The notes beneath the pieces were generated by a model, which did not search any database, had not been told where the DNA came from, and was given only the letters and a program-made list of their open reading frames with translations. This document shows, one piece after another, positions 8,792 to 16,380 of a DNA stretch of 23,070 nucleotides. The translations under genes and the position numbers were made by a program. Source of the DNA: Chordibacter sp038110535 (GTDB lineage: Bacteria > Verrucomicrobiota > Verrucomicrobiia > Opitutales > Seribacteraceae); contig JAYNJW010000029.1 in assembly GCA_038110535.1 (NCBI GenBank), positions 1 through 23,070 on the forward strand. The letters run 5' to 3'. Within the stretch, counting starts at the first letter, position 1. Every line of letters begins with the position of its first letter.

Positions 8792-8889
8792 GGCACAAAA
8801 TAATTGTTGGGGAATAAAAATTTTCCTTAGTTAACTCCTTTAGTCAAGGCACAATTGCTCAAAGCGAGAAGCACACTTTTGCTCGCTCT
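8792..8889 (-). promoter_or_regulatory. Intergenic leader of the giant gene (weak promoter candidate)
   Basis: This 98-base gap separates the dehydrogenase stop codon from the giant gene ATG. On the minus strand a TTGACT box (8847-8842) is followed 17 bases later by AAAATT, a poor -10 match. A 6-bp inverted repeat AGCGAG/CTCGCT overlaps the upstream stop codon but has no T-run. No Shine-Dalgarno lies before the ATG. Confidence 0.2.
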
Positions 8890-9678
8890 TCAGCGGTACC
8901 ACAACCGAAGGAAAAATATTCGTAAGCTCGCAGGGAAAAATCGATAGATGTAAGGCAGAAAAGAGGCATGAAACCATGTCCCGCCAAAAAAAGTTCCTCC
9001 TCTATTCTGTCTGATTCGATAAAGTATTTGATCCGTCGCTTGCTCTGGACTAATTGAGTTCTCAAGCTGTTTTTCTATTTTTTCCCATGCACTTTTGCCG
9101 GCACCTGAAAGTTCTGCTTGTGTCGAAGCCGAACGATTAAATTCTGTCTCTACATCACCCATCCGAAAATCAATAAATTTTGGAAATTCCTGATATTCAA
9201 GCATCATGCTCTCGGTAAAGGAGGAAAGGGCTGATTTGGCCGCATTGTACATGGGCATAAATGGAAGCGGAAAGAGGGTGGCAAGCGAAGATAAATTGAG
9301 AATTAACCCCCTGCCCTTTTTTTGCATGGCGGGAGCAAAGATTCGGCACAATCGAATGGGGCTAGATAAGAGTACATCGATTTGTTTGGTAATCTCAGAA
9401 TCAGGAAATTTTTCCCACTCGTAAAAGGCACCATAACCCGCATTGTTTACCAATAGCTCTGGAACTCCGTATTGGTCCATAAAATCCTTGGCAAAGTTGA
9501 TCGTCTGATCAGTTGAAGAAAAATCAACCGGAATTTGAGTAATCCCGGCCATGTCTTCGGGCAAACTTTTGCTTCGGGAAGCAGAAAATACCTCATAGCC
9601 CTCACCAGTTAATTTTAGGCATAAGGAACGGCCAATCCCACTGGATCCTCCGGTAACCAAAGCAACTCGTTTATCCAT
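8890..9678 (-). CDS. Short-chain dehydrogenase/reductase (SDR), classical type
   Basis: Cytoplasmic NAD(P)-dependent oxidoreductase of 262 residues, the normal length for a classical SDR. The cofactor motif TGGSSGIG is at residues 9-16, the NNAG motif at 78-81, the catalytic Ser in LNLSSLA at 130-131, and Tyr144 and Lys148 in YNAAK. Arg35 in SASRS after the second strand suggests NADP(H) preference (inference). The C-terminus (residues ~230-262) is rich in aromatic and basic residues and ends in FFLRLWYR, as in SDRs that associate with membranes or act on lipids; the substrate cannot be read from the sequence. The ATG at 9678 is only about 50 bases from the divergent glycosyltransferase start, so the promoters must overlap or be very short. 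Confidence 0.92.
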   Translation of the reverse strand: MDKRVALVTGGSSGIGRSLCLKLTGEGYEVFSASRSKSLPEDMAGITQIPVDFSSTDQTINFAKDFMDQYGVPELLVNNAGYGAFYEWEKFPDSEITKQIDVLLSSPIRLCRIFAPAMQKKGRGLILNLSSLATLFPLPFMPMYNAAKSALSSFTESMMLEYQEFPKFIDFRMGDVETEFNRSASTQAELSGAGKSAWEKIEKQLENSISPEQATDQILYRIRQNRGGTFFGGTWFHASFLPYIYRFFPASLRIFFLRLWYR

Positions 9679-9725
9679 AATTCTTTATATCTTATGAAAA
9701 TTGGTCTTTGCGGAGAAGCAAAACT

Positions 9726-10859
9726 TTGGAAAAGATCAATGCTGTGCCAACCCAAACTCCCATTAAATTATTAACCATGGAATATCCGCCCACCCGCGGT
9801 GGTGCTGGAGTATATTGCGAGGAACTTGCCCATGCCAGCAATGAATTGGGAATGGATATAGAAGTTCTGGCTCCCCTAGGCTCCCATTCAGGTAGTTCCG
9901 TAAAAGTAATTCAATTACCTTTCAGAGGTTCCCAAGGCTGGATTTGCTCTCTGAAAATTATTAAGTTTTTAAAAACGCAAAGTCTGGAGAAAATCGCTTT
10001 GCATATCGCCGACCCCGGTGCCCAGCGGGCAATGGTACGGTTTGGATGGTTACTGCCAAAACCTGCTAAGTTCATTCTTACAATCCACGGATCCGAAATC
10101 CCCAAGTTCTCACGCAATCCAATCGAACGATTATTTTTTCGGAATTTATTGGCTCGGGCAGATAAAATTCATGTGCTCTCAAAATATAACGAAGCAAAGT
10201 TGGTTCAATACTACCCTGAGATCAGGGGCCGAACCTTTCTTGTTCCTGGAGCACCGGCGAGAGAAACTCTCCCAAAATCTAATCCATTGGAAAGCAAAGA
10301 TTACGCGAAGAGAAAGCTGGTTTTGCTATGTGTAGGGAGAATTCACCCACGCAAAGGACAACTCCAACTTCTCCAAGCAATTGAGCAATTACCAAGGCAC
10401 TTGAAGGAACGATTAATCTGCCAATTCGTTGGCCCAAATACAAAACCTGCTTATGTTAATCAAATTTTAACCATGAGTAAGGCGGTCGGTTGTGAGATTC
10501 AATTTCTAGGGAATTTAGAAAATTCAGACTTAAAAAAGGCATACCAACTCGCTGATATCTTCGCCCTTACCTCTATTCGTCAGCACAACAGTGTGGAAGG
10601 CTTTGGTTTTGTTTACCTCGAAGCATCCTCTCATGGCTTACCCATTTTGGCTCATCGGGTAGGTGGTGTGGAAGATGCGGTGATTGATGGCAAAACGGGC
10701 TTACTATGTGAACCGAATAAGCAGAATGAACTTTTGCTTAATCTCCGTCAATTAATCGAACAGTCCGAAAAAAGGAAAGAATTGGGGAATGCAGGGATTA
10801 AATGGGCAGCCAAGCACAGTTGGGAAAATATTGCCCAAAAGCTGTATAAATCAGATTAA
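9726..10859 (+). CDS. Glycosyltransferase family 4 (GT-B fold)
   Basis: Cytoplasmic or membrane-associated transfer of a sugar from an activated donor, probably in surface polysaccharide or glycolipid synthesis; acceptor unknown. The N-terminal Rossmann half starts at IKLLTMEYPPTRGGAGVY and contains FILTIHGSEIP. The C-terminal half has LLCVGRIHPRKGQLQLL, then the donor site EGFGFVYLEASSHGLP with the E-x7-E pair of GT4 retaining enzymes and VGGVEDAVIDGKTGLL. No ATG precedes the first beta strand in frame. Candidate starts are TTG 9708, TTG 9726 (GGAG at 9712-9715, chosen here, 377 aa) and GTG 9744. The ATG at 9777 would remove the first strand. The gene is divergent from the SDR and convergent with the ABC permease, with three bases between stop codons. 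Confidence 0.88.
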   Translation: MEKINAVPTQTPIKLLTMEYPPTRGGAGVYCEELAHASNELGMDIEVLAPLGSHSGSSVKVIQLPFRGSQGWICSLKIIKFLKTQSLEKIALHIADPGAQRAMVRFGWLLPKPAKFILTIHGSEIPKFSRNPIERLFFRNLLARADKIHVLSKYNEAKLVQYYPEIRGRTFLVPGAPARETLPKSNPLESKDYAKRKLVLLCVGRIHPRKGQLQLLQAIEQLPRHLKERLICQFVGPNTKPAYVNQILTMSKAVGCEIQFLGNLENSDLKKAYQLADIFALTSIRQHNSVEGFGFVYLEASSHGLPILAHRVGGVEDAVIDGKTGLLCEPNKQNELLLNLRQLIEQSEKRKELGNAGIKWAAKHSWENIAQKLYKSD

Positions 10860-10862
10860 CCG

Positions 10863-11669
10863 TTACAGCACATCCGCAAATGCGGGGCGCAAGCGGTCAA
10901 AAAACCAGGCACCAAAAAGCAAAACCACCAGCCCGAAAATCCATGCATATCCAATACCTATCCAGTTTGGTTCTCCACCCCATAAAACTACCTGTCTTAA
11001 CGAATCAATTATTTGAAGCAATGGATTCCATTGTAAAAATGTCCAAATTCCAGGAGCTACAGCCTCCGCTTTGGCAGCAGAATAGAAGACTCCGCTCGAA
11101 TAGAGTAAGGCCAGTCCGAGAAAGGATCCAATCTGCCCGACATCCCGAATAAAAACTCCAAGCGCGGAAAAAAACCAGGCCAATCCCAAAGCAATGAGAA
11201 ATACTGGGAACAAAATAAGGGGAGCATAGAGGCAAGTGGTTGAAAGTCCTGGACCTACGGTTAACACACCTATCAAGCAAAGGCCAAAACTGATTAATAA
11301 ATCATAAGCCAGTGCCCCCATTGTTGCTGCAGGCAAAATCTCCAGTGGAAAGACCACCTTTTTAACAAAATTTGGCTGACTTACAATAATTCCAGGTGAT
11401 GCCCCAATCATACCCGAGATCAAGCCTAGCACATTCAATCCTAAAAACACGCCCAATGCATAATCAATTGTCGATTCGTCCGGGGAATCAGTGAAACGAC
11501 CACCAAAAATAACTCCAAAAGCAAAGACATACAGCCCCAGCATGAGCAAGGGATTGGCAATAAGCCAAAAAGCTCCTAGGATACTCCCCCGGTGCCTGGC
11601 TTTGACATTACGAAGCAAAAATTGCCAAAGCAATTCACGACGGGTCAGAAGAGATACAAATGGTCTCAT
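10863..11669 (-). CDS. ABC-2 type transporter permease, polysaccharide/O-antigen export (Wzm/TagG-like)
   Basis: Inner-membrane permease that exports a completed polysaccharide or polyol phosphate with an ATPase partner. The N-terminus has the family pattern: an amphipathic stretch RRELLWQFLLRNVKARHRGS, then LGAFWLIANPLLMLGLYVF. About six hydrophobic segments follow, with a conserved-looking QPNFVKKVVFPLEILP loop between the second and third pairs. The ATG at 11669 gives 268 aa and is preceded by the purine-rich AAAGAGAAAAG; a TTG at 11699 would add 10 residues. It lies 69 bases downstream of the protease gene. No Wzt/TagH-type ATPase gene is in the window, so its partner must be encoded elsewhere or the locus has been rearranged. 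The adjacent GT4 gene fits a shared role in a surface glycan (inference). Confidence 0.88.
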   Translation of the reverse strand: MRPFVSLLTRRELLWQFLLRNVKARHRGSILGAFWLIANPLLMLGLYVFAFGVIFGGRFTDSPDESTIDYALGVFLGLNVLGLISGMIGASPGIIVSQPNFVKKVVFPLEILPAATMGALAYDLLISFGLCLIGVLTVGPGLSTTCLYAPLILFPVFLIALGLAWFFSALGVFIRDVGQIGSFLGLALLYSSGVFYSAAKAEAVAPGIWTFLQWNPLLQIIDSLRQVVLWGGEPNWIGIGYAWIFGLVVLLFGAWFFDRLRPAFADVL

Positions 11670-11738
11670 TAATCTTTTCTCTTTACCAAGAGCAGTCAAT
11701 TGTGGCGAGCAAGTATAAGTCAGTCAGAAGCCTTAGAA

Positions 11739-13019
11739 CTAGCCACCATAACTTCCCCATGCTGTCGAAGAATAATTATAAGCCCGAATGGATTGGCCAT
11801 CGGAAGAATCAAGCAGGACATACATCCAAAAAGTCTCAGCAGGCTTGTAACAATAAATAAAAGGGAATGCTTGGTCTGATAGCCATACCCACTCTTGGAC
11901 TAAATCGCTCCATGCCCAAAATGAGTTTCCTTTGGGGAAAGGGATGTAAAGCCATCCAAGGTTTACATGGAAAATCCACGCTCCTGAAATGGGAATAAAT
12001 GTTCCCATCCAAGGATTTTGCAACCAGCCGGAATTATCCAGAATTTTTGAATCCGGCCAATCTGGCAATTCATTCATTAACCAGTCATAATGCGTTGCCA
12101 ATCTCGTATAAACAGTAACATCCCCGTAGGAGGAATCTGTTGTTCCGTACGATACCACCCCATGCACTCGCCAAAATCCATTGGTTCGAACAAACGCCGG
12201 TCCACCGCTGTCTCCTACCGCTGTGCTAGCTTCAAGAGATAAAGGGGTTGCCTCACTATTTCCCAATCCGAGCAACTCAACGGAACGGCCTGAAACCAAT
12301 TCATTGTGCTGTTCCATAGGCGAATCAAAATCAATCCCAAGTACCCCGCCGCGCTGGCTTTCTGGCACGCCGGGTTTTGACACCATCGCAACCGAACGAT
12401 CAATAATATTTTCTCCCCCCAGTCGCTGTTTGTTGGAATCGTTCTCCATCCCTGTATTCCCTTCCACTAATGAACCAAATCCACCCAGAACCGTACGTAA
12501 ACCCAAGGGATCGTCACTGGCACTTGGCAACCTAGCAGGATAAAGACTGGTTACCGATCGGTTTAGCTTGGCAACGGCAAGATCCAGTCCAAGCTCGTCC
12601 CCATCCCCCAAGACATTGTACGATGTTTGCCGAGCCGTCCAAGCAGGATGTACAATAATTTCTTCTATTTGATAAACTTGGGAAAAACTGGCCTCTTCAA
12701 AATCATCATGTAAATAAAACTTCCAATCGTTTGGGTCGGGAATTTCATGATAGTCATTTTTTACCACATGTGCGGCGGTAACAATGTAATTTGGTGCAAC
12801 CAATGTAGCCGTTCCTAATGCCCCAGTATTCGAAATAAGTGCACCCACCACCGAAAAATCAGGATATTGCTCGGATGGAAGATATGGTGCGGAATTTTTT
12901 CCCAGGTCATAGTAGGAGGACCAGGTTGAATCATGCCGTTTACCTAGCCTTCGTTGATCCGCCAATAACAAAGAGGGTAAAAGAAGAAGAAGCAAAAACC
13001 CTTCGATTGATCTAGTCAT
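11739..13019 (-). CDS. Secreted trypsin-like serine protease (family S1) with Trp-rich C-terminal tail
   Basis: Exported endopeptidase of 426 aa; substrate unknown. A signal peptide (residues 1-20, MTRSIEGF followed by a Leu run) precedes the S1 domain. The catalytic triad is complete: His84 in TAAHVV, Asp146 in GLDLAVAKL and Ser271 in GDSGGPAF, followed by GVVSYGT. The region after residue 328 is not protease: it is a four-unit aromatic tail (W-M-G-T-F, then AWIFHVNLGWLY, FWAW, EWVWLS, FWMY) matching the end of the giant protein. The start chosen is ATG 13019, inside the last codons of the upstream gene (8-base overlap, GATGACTAG). The frame is open a further 57 codons upstream, but that extension is antisense-like overlap with the proline-rich gene and would bury the signal peptide. 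Translational coupling is likely. Confidence 0.92.
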   Translation of the reverse strand: MTRSIEGFLLLLLLPSLLLADQRRLGKRHDSTWSSYYDLGKNSAPYLPSEQYPDFSVVGALISNTGALGTATLVAPNYIVTAAHVVKNDYHEIPDPNDWKFYLHDDFEEASFSQVYQIEEIIVHPAWTARQTSYNVLGDGDELGLDLAVAKLNRSVTSLYPARLPSASDDPLGLRTVLGGFGSLVEGNTGMENDSNKQRLGGENIIDRSVAMVSKPGVPESQRGGVLGIDFDSPMEQHNELVSGRSVELLGLGNSEATPLSLEASTAVGDSGGPAFVRTNGFWRVHGVVSYGTTDSSYGDVTVYTRLATHYDWLMNELPDWPDSKILDNSGWLQNPWMGTFIPISGAWIFHVNLGWLYIPFPKGNSFWAWSDLVQEWVWLSDQAFPFIYCYKPAETFWMYVLLDSSDGQSIRAYNYSSTAWGSYGG

Positions 13020-13920
13020 CCAAAGAAGGCAATATGTCAGGTGGAGGAGAGGGAGGCAAAATGTTAGGAGGAGGAGGCGGCGGGGGAAGATCGTCCAAAT
13101 CTGACTGAACATTCTCCTGTAGGTTCGTGTCTTGCACAATTTCGGATGGGGAAGGAATCCCAGATTGAAAATCACTCGAAGGGTTTGCAAAATTGCTAAC
13201 CTTCACACTACTTGGAGCAGATACAGACGGTACACTCGTTGGCGTAGAATTGCGAAAGAGTGCATTGCCACTGGGTTGGGACATCCCAATCGGTACCCCA
13301 ACCTGGTTGGGAACCCCCGCGGAACTTCGGGGAGGAGGAACAAACTGGGACCCTCTGGACCGCGATAAAGTAGAACCAGTGGAAGATGAGGAAGTTCTTG
13401 AAGATACACGGTTTGCTAACCAGTCAGGCAACTGGGGAGCAGACTTAGGACGGGGGGGCATAATTCTTTGGTTTGTCGCTGTCGAAGGACTGGTGGGCAG
13501 GTTCACTTTGGGCAAAGTTGGGGATGCATTGGCAGGACTACTAGAACTTTTACTTTGCTCTAAACTTAGCGTAAAATTTTGGCCATTAAAAGCCAGGGTT
13601 AAGGTTTCTGTTTCCAGATCAAAAGCTTGAGCATGGAATTCTTCATAAGTTTTCTCGGTAAGCTTGATCCATTCACCAAAGTTTGCCTTCTTGTTGAAGA
13701 CACAAAAATGAGGAATTCCTTTCAAAAGAAAATATCCACGAAACTCAACCTCGTTGGCAAAGGCGGGATTTGGAGCAGGTTGAGGAGGTGGGGGCGGTGA
13801 ATGAACTTGGGGAGGGGGCCGATTGGAACCCGGACGCAAAAATGGATTACTGGCTACGCCTGCCCAGCAAAGCGAGGAAAGTACAAAAAATAAAAAGGCA
13901 TTTGTGTACAGATAATGCAC
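13012..13920 (-). CDS. Proline-rich secreted protein, possible GspC/PilP-like beta domain
   Basis: A 302-residue exported protein of unknown function. A signal peptide (about residues 1-20, ending CWAGVA) is followed by a Pro-rich stretch (HSPPPPPQPAPNP) and then a compact segment (about 58-122) with EFRGYFLLKGIPHFCVFNKK, GEWIKLTEKTYEEF and ETETLTLAFNGQNFTL. That pattern resembles the small beta domains of secretion/pilus accessory proteins such as GspC or PilP; this is a fold-level impression, not an assignment. The rest is Ser/Thr/Pro-rich and ends in LPPPPPPPNILPPSPPPDIL. Its stop codon overlaps the start of the protease gene, so the two are probably made together. A 78-base gap separates it from crcB upstream. 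Confidence 0.8.
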   Translation of the reverse strand: MHYLYTNAFLFFVLSSLCWAGVASNPFLRPGSNRPPPQVHSPPPPPQPAPNPAFANEVEFRGYFLLKGIPHFCVFNKKANFGEWIKLTEKTYEEFHAQAFDLETETLTLAFNGQNFTLSLEQSKSSSSPANASPTLPKVNLPTSPSTATNQRIMPPRPKSAPQLPDWLANRVSSRTSSSSTGSTLSRSRGSQFVPPPRSSAGVPNQVGVPIGMSQPSGNALFRNSTPTSVPSVSAPSSVKVSNFANPSSDFQSGIPSPSEIVQDTNLQENVQSDLDDLPPPPPPPNILPPSPPPDILPSLDD

Positions 13921-13933
13921 ACCCTTAATATTT

Positions 13934-13953
13934 CAAAATAAGCCCAGAAGGGC
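13934..13953 (-). terminator. Weak intrinsic terminator candidate after crcB
   Basis: On the minus strand, GCCC-TTCT-GGGC (13953-13942) is followed directly by TTATTTT. The stem has only four base pairs, so termination would be partial at best, but it lies in the gap between crcB and the proline-rich gene, where the transcription unit could be divided. Confidence 0.3.
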
Positions 13954-13998
13954 AAGAAACATCAAGCTATTCTATTTTTAATCCCAAAGACCAAAAAC

Positions 13999-14370
13999 TT
14001 AGGAAAAAGTTAAATTTGCAATTTTAAATCCGAGCCAAATAAAAATCAGGGTTCCCAAAAAATTGGCACCAAGGTAAAAAAGCCCACACATCCAAGATCC
14101 TCTCTGTAAAAGACCATACAAATCCATTCCAAATGTTGAGAAGGTGGTAAATCCTCCACATATTCCAATAATCCAAAAGGCACGGAACAGTTCACCGCTT
14201 CCCCAATGCCACATCCATTTGGTCAAAAACCCGATGAGGAAGGCACCACCCAAATTGGCTAGCACAGTGGCAAGAAGGGTTTGCGAGGAAAGAAAATGAG
14301 TGAGTGCAGCACGGAAAGCGGATCCAATACCACCTCCCAAAGCAACGAATAAAATAAACTTTACCCCCAT
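13999..14370 (-). CDS. crcB: Fluoride ion channel/exporter CrcB (Fluc)
   Basis: Small inner-membrane protein of 123 aa with four hydrophobic segments, the usual length for a homodimeric Fluc channel that lets fluoride leave the cell. Family motifs: GGGIGSAFR (12-20), the pore Asn in LANLGGAFLIGF (Asn39) and the signature GGFTTFSTF (72-80). It starts 23 bases after the infC stop codon, so it is probably expressed from the same transcript. No crcB-type fluoride riboswitch can fit in the 23-base gap. A GAGGTGGG stretch lies more than 20 bases before the ATG, too far to be a normal ribosome site. Confidence 0.95.
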   Translation of the reverse strand: MGVKFILFVALGGGIGSAFRAALTHFLSSQTLLATVLANLGGAFLIGFLTKWMWHWGSGELFRAFWIIGICGGFTTFSTFGMDLYGLLQRGSWMCGLFYLGANFLGTLIFIWLGFKIANLTFS

Positions 14371-14393
14371 CGTTATACGGGGCTCAACCCACC

Positions 14394-15041
14394 TCAGCCT
14401 TGGGCCAATTCCTCAACAGTTTCTTCGGCATCGTCCTCTTCTTCCACTTCGGACTCTGCTTCCTCCACACTATTGTACTTCAAAACCCTACGATTTTGGG
14501 GAAGAGGGGACAAATTAACCATGATGAATCGTCCATTAAGTTTGGGTTCATCATCTGGACGACCAACTCCCGAAAGATCTTCAATCGCACGATGAACCAA
14601 ATCCATCCCGATATTTATATGTTCCATTTCGCGACCACGAAACATCAGAGTGATCTTTAATTTATTGCCTTGATGTAAAAATTTTTCTGACCTTCTGAGC
14701 TTGGTCACATAATCATGCTCTTCAATCCGTGGTCTAAATTTGGCTTCCTTGATACGCTTGGCAGATTTTTCTTTGTTCTTTTTATTTTTACTGAGCTCGT
14801 ACTTATACTTGCCGAATTCCAGAATGCGGCAGACCGGAGGATGTGCATTGGCAGCTACTTCGACTAAGTCAAGTCCTTCGGCTTTAGCAATCTTGACAGC
14901 TTCCTCAGGGGGCATAACCCCTAGCATTTCGCCATCTGATCCAATTACGCGAACTTCGCGAGCACGGATCTTGTCGTTTTTCCTGATGTAATTTCGGTTA
15001 TTAAACCGCTTAATATTTTTACCACGTGGAGAAGGTGCCAT
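14394..15041 (-). CDS. infC: Translation initiation factor IF-3
   Basis: Binds the 30S subunit, monitors start-codon pairing and prevents premature 50S joining. The 215-residue product has both domains: N-terminal (NDKIRAREVRVIGSDGEMLG, GLDLVEVAANAHPPVCRI) and C-terminal (KFRPRIEEHDYVTKLRRSEKFL, KITLMFRGREMEH). It is longer than the ~180-residue E. coli protein because of a basic N-terminal leader and an acidic tail after residue 190 (VEEAESEVEEEDDAEE). The start is an ordinary ATG, not the rare codon that gives autoregulation in E. coli, and no Shine-Dalgarno is seen. It is not followed by rpmI-rplT as in most bacteria; crcB follows instead and an Fe-S carrier gene precedes. Confidence 0.97.
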   Translation of the reverse strand: MAPSPRGKNIKRFNNRNYIRKNDKIRAREVRVIGSDGEMLGVMPPEEAVKIAKAEGLDLVEVAANAHPPVCRILEFGKYKYELSKNKKNKEKSAKRIKEAKFRPRIEEHDYVTKLRRSEKFLHQGNKLKITLMFRGREMEHINIGMDLVHRAIEDLSGVGRPDDEPKLNGRFIMVNLSPLPQNRRVLKYNSVEEAESEVEEEDDAEETVEELAQG

Positions 15042-15146
15042 GTGGTTAGTTGGAGTTATGCATAAGGGAGAGGGATATTTTTAGACAATAGTTACCTATC
15101 TTATCTAGTTGGCGTGTTGGCAAGATTTAATTCCAGTCTTTGATGG

Positions 15147-15506
15147 CTAGAGATTAAAGCTTTCACCGCAACTGCAACTCGCTTTGGCATTGGGATTGGA
15201 AAATTTAAACCCTCCTGCAACCAGTTGATCTGAGTAGTCAAGGGTGGTTCCCCTTAAATAAAGTGCAGTCTTGGAATCAATCAGCACCCGGGCACCTTCG
15301 CTAGCAACAAACAAATCATTTGGCTTACCCTCATCAACAAATTTCATTTTATAGGAAAGACCGTTGCAACCCCCTCCCGTTATACGAATGCGTAAATACT
15401 CACCAGTCTTCTCACGTTCGATCAAGTGGGCAATTTTTTCTGCAGCCCGGGGTGTCAAGCGTACTAATTTTTCGTTGGCTTGTAAGTATTCGGAGTCGGT
15501 CAACAT
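15147..15506 (-). CDS. erpA: A-type iron-sulfur carrier protein (ErpA/IscA/HesB family)
   Basis: Carries and inserts Fe-S clusters into apoproteins in the cytoplasm. The 119-residue length is typical. The three conserved cysteines are Cys47 in GGGCNGLSY and Cys111/Cys113 in ASCSCGESF. The C-terminal motif is CSCGESF, close to the CGCGxSF of ErpA/IscA. An AAGGA about 9 bases before the ATG is one of the few clear ribosome sites in the window. It lies 48 bases downstream of lpxA and 105 bases upstream of infC. I cannot separate ErpA from IscA or SufA by motif alone, so the symbol is the best guess. Confidence 0.9.
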   Translation of the reverse strand: MLTDSEYLQANEKLVRLTPRAAEKIAHLIEREKTGEYLRIRITGGGCNGLSYKMKFVDEGKPNDLFVASEGARVLIDSKTALYLRGTTLDYSDQLVAGGFKFSNPNAKASCSCGESFNL

Positions 15507-15554
15507 AGTCAGATATCCTTTACATTAAATCGAACAAGGTAGATGGCGAACTCA

Positions 15555-16364
15555 TCAGAATGATTTTCTGTCTTTGGCAGAATATTTTGCAAACCCTCTT
15601 TGCCCCGAGGAAAAAAACTGGAGGAATTCCCGAACCATTTCAGAAGAGGAACATTTGCTCGATCTTAGAATCCTCTCCGCGTTTCTCTTAACCATAGAGT
15701 TCTCAAATACTTGACGGAAACAGTGCTTTAATTGAGAGATTTCAGACCGTGAAGCTTCTCTTCTCCTCAGTCCAATCAGATTTAAACCAGAGATTACATT
15801 TCTGCCGGATACCAGAACCTGAGGAGGTACATCAAGGGATATTTCGGCCAGTCCGCCAATCATTGAGCCTTTGCCAATTCGTACAAATTGATGAACGGCA
15901 GCACCTCCCCCAATAAAGGATTCCGACCCTAAGCTCACATGGCCTCCAAGCAAAGCCCCGTTGGCCAGAACGACTTTCTGTTCCACCAAGCAATCGTGAG
16001 CGACATGACAGTACCCCATCAGAAAACAATCCTCTCCAACCAAGGTCTTCCCATCCCTCTCGATGGATCGGTGTACCGTCACCCCCTCCCCCATTCTGGT
16101 ACCATTCCCTATTACTGCCCAGGAGGGAATTGAACGGTCGAAGCTCAAATGTTGAGGGTCACCCCCTATCACCGAAAAATGCCCCACCTCGACACCATCC
16201 CCAATCACGGCATGTTTTTTGATAATTGCATGAGATAAAATGCGGCATCCCTGGCCAATTTTTGCACCACTCTCAATAACAGCATATGGTCCAACGAGTA
16301 CCCCTTCCGCGAGCATTGATCCACTTTGCACAATTGCACTGGGATGAATTTGAGAATTTTTCAT
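15555..16364 (-). CDS. lpxA: Acyl-[ACP]--UDP-N-acetylglucosamine O-acyltransferase
   Basis: Catalyses the first step of lipid A synthesis, moving a 3-hydroxyacyl chain from ACP to UDP-GlcNAc in the cytoplasm. The 269-residue product has the left-handed beta-helix hexapeptide pattern through about residue 190. The catalytic His is His123 in GYCHVAHDCLVE (equivalent to E. coli His125), with family motifs IGGDPQHLSF, GGHVSLG, AAVHQFVRIG and LNLIGLRRR, then an alpha-helical C-terminus. Its presence implies a lipid A-bearing outer membrane. In many bacteria lpxA follows fabZ/lpxD; here it follows aroB and an unknown gene instead. The upstream gap is 16 bases and no Shine-Dalgarno is obvious. Confidence 0.96.
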   Translation of the reverse strand: MKNSQIHPSAIVQSGSMLAEGVLVGPYAVIESGAKIGQGCRILSHAIIKKHAVIGDGVEVGHFSVIGGDPQHLSFDRSIPSWAVIGNGTRMGEGVTVHRSIERDGKTLVGEDCFLMGYCHVAHDCLVEQKVVLANGALLGGHVSLGSESFIGGGAAVHQFVRIGKGSMIGGLAEISLDVPPQVLVSGRNVISGLNLIGLRRREASRSEISQLKHCFRQVFENSMVKRNAERILRSSKCSSSEMVREFLQFFSSGQRGFAKYSAKDRKSF

Positions 16365-16380
16365 TTACTGATGGGTAAGA

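Noticed and set aside
10875..10895. Small inverted repeat CCGCA-AA-TGCGG near the convergent stop codons as a bidirectional terminator
   Set aside because: It lies inside the permease coding sequence, has a two-base loop and no T-run on either strand.
13020..13190. N-terminal 57-codon extension of the protease frame
   Set aside because: It overlaps the end of the proline-rich gene in another frame, places Arg-rich sequence before the signal peptide, and is replaced by a natural start giving a clean signal peptide.
13193..13630. 145-codon plus-strand open frame opposite the proline-rich gene
   Set aside because: A long antisense frame created by Pro/Ser-rich codon composition; it has no recognisable domain and sits wholly within a better-supported gene.
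14371..14393. Fluoride riboswitch upstream of crcB
   Set aside because: Only 23 bases separate infC and crcB, too short for the ~60-base crcB RNA motif, and no pseudoknot-like pattern is seen in the preceding infC end.
15085..15112. Imperfect inverted repeat TAGACAATAG...CTATCTTATCTA between the Fe-S carrier and infC
   Set aside because: Internal mismatches split the stem, and in the direction of transcription it is followed by an A-run, not a T-run, so it is not an intrinsic terminator.
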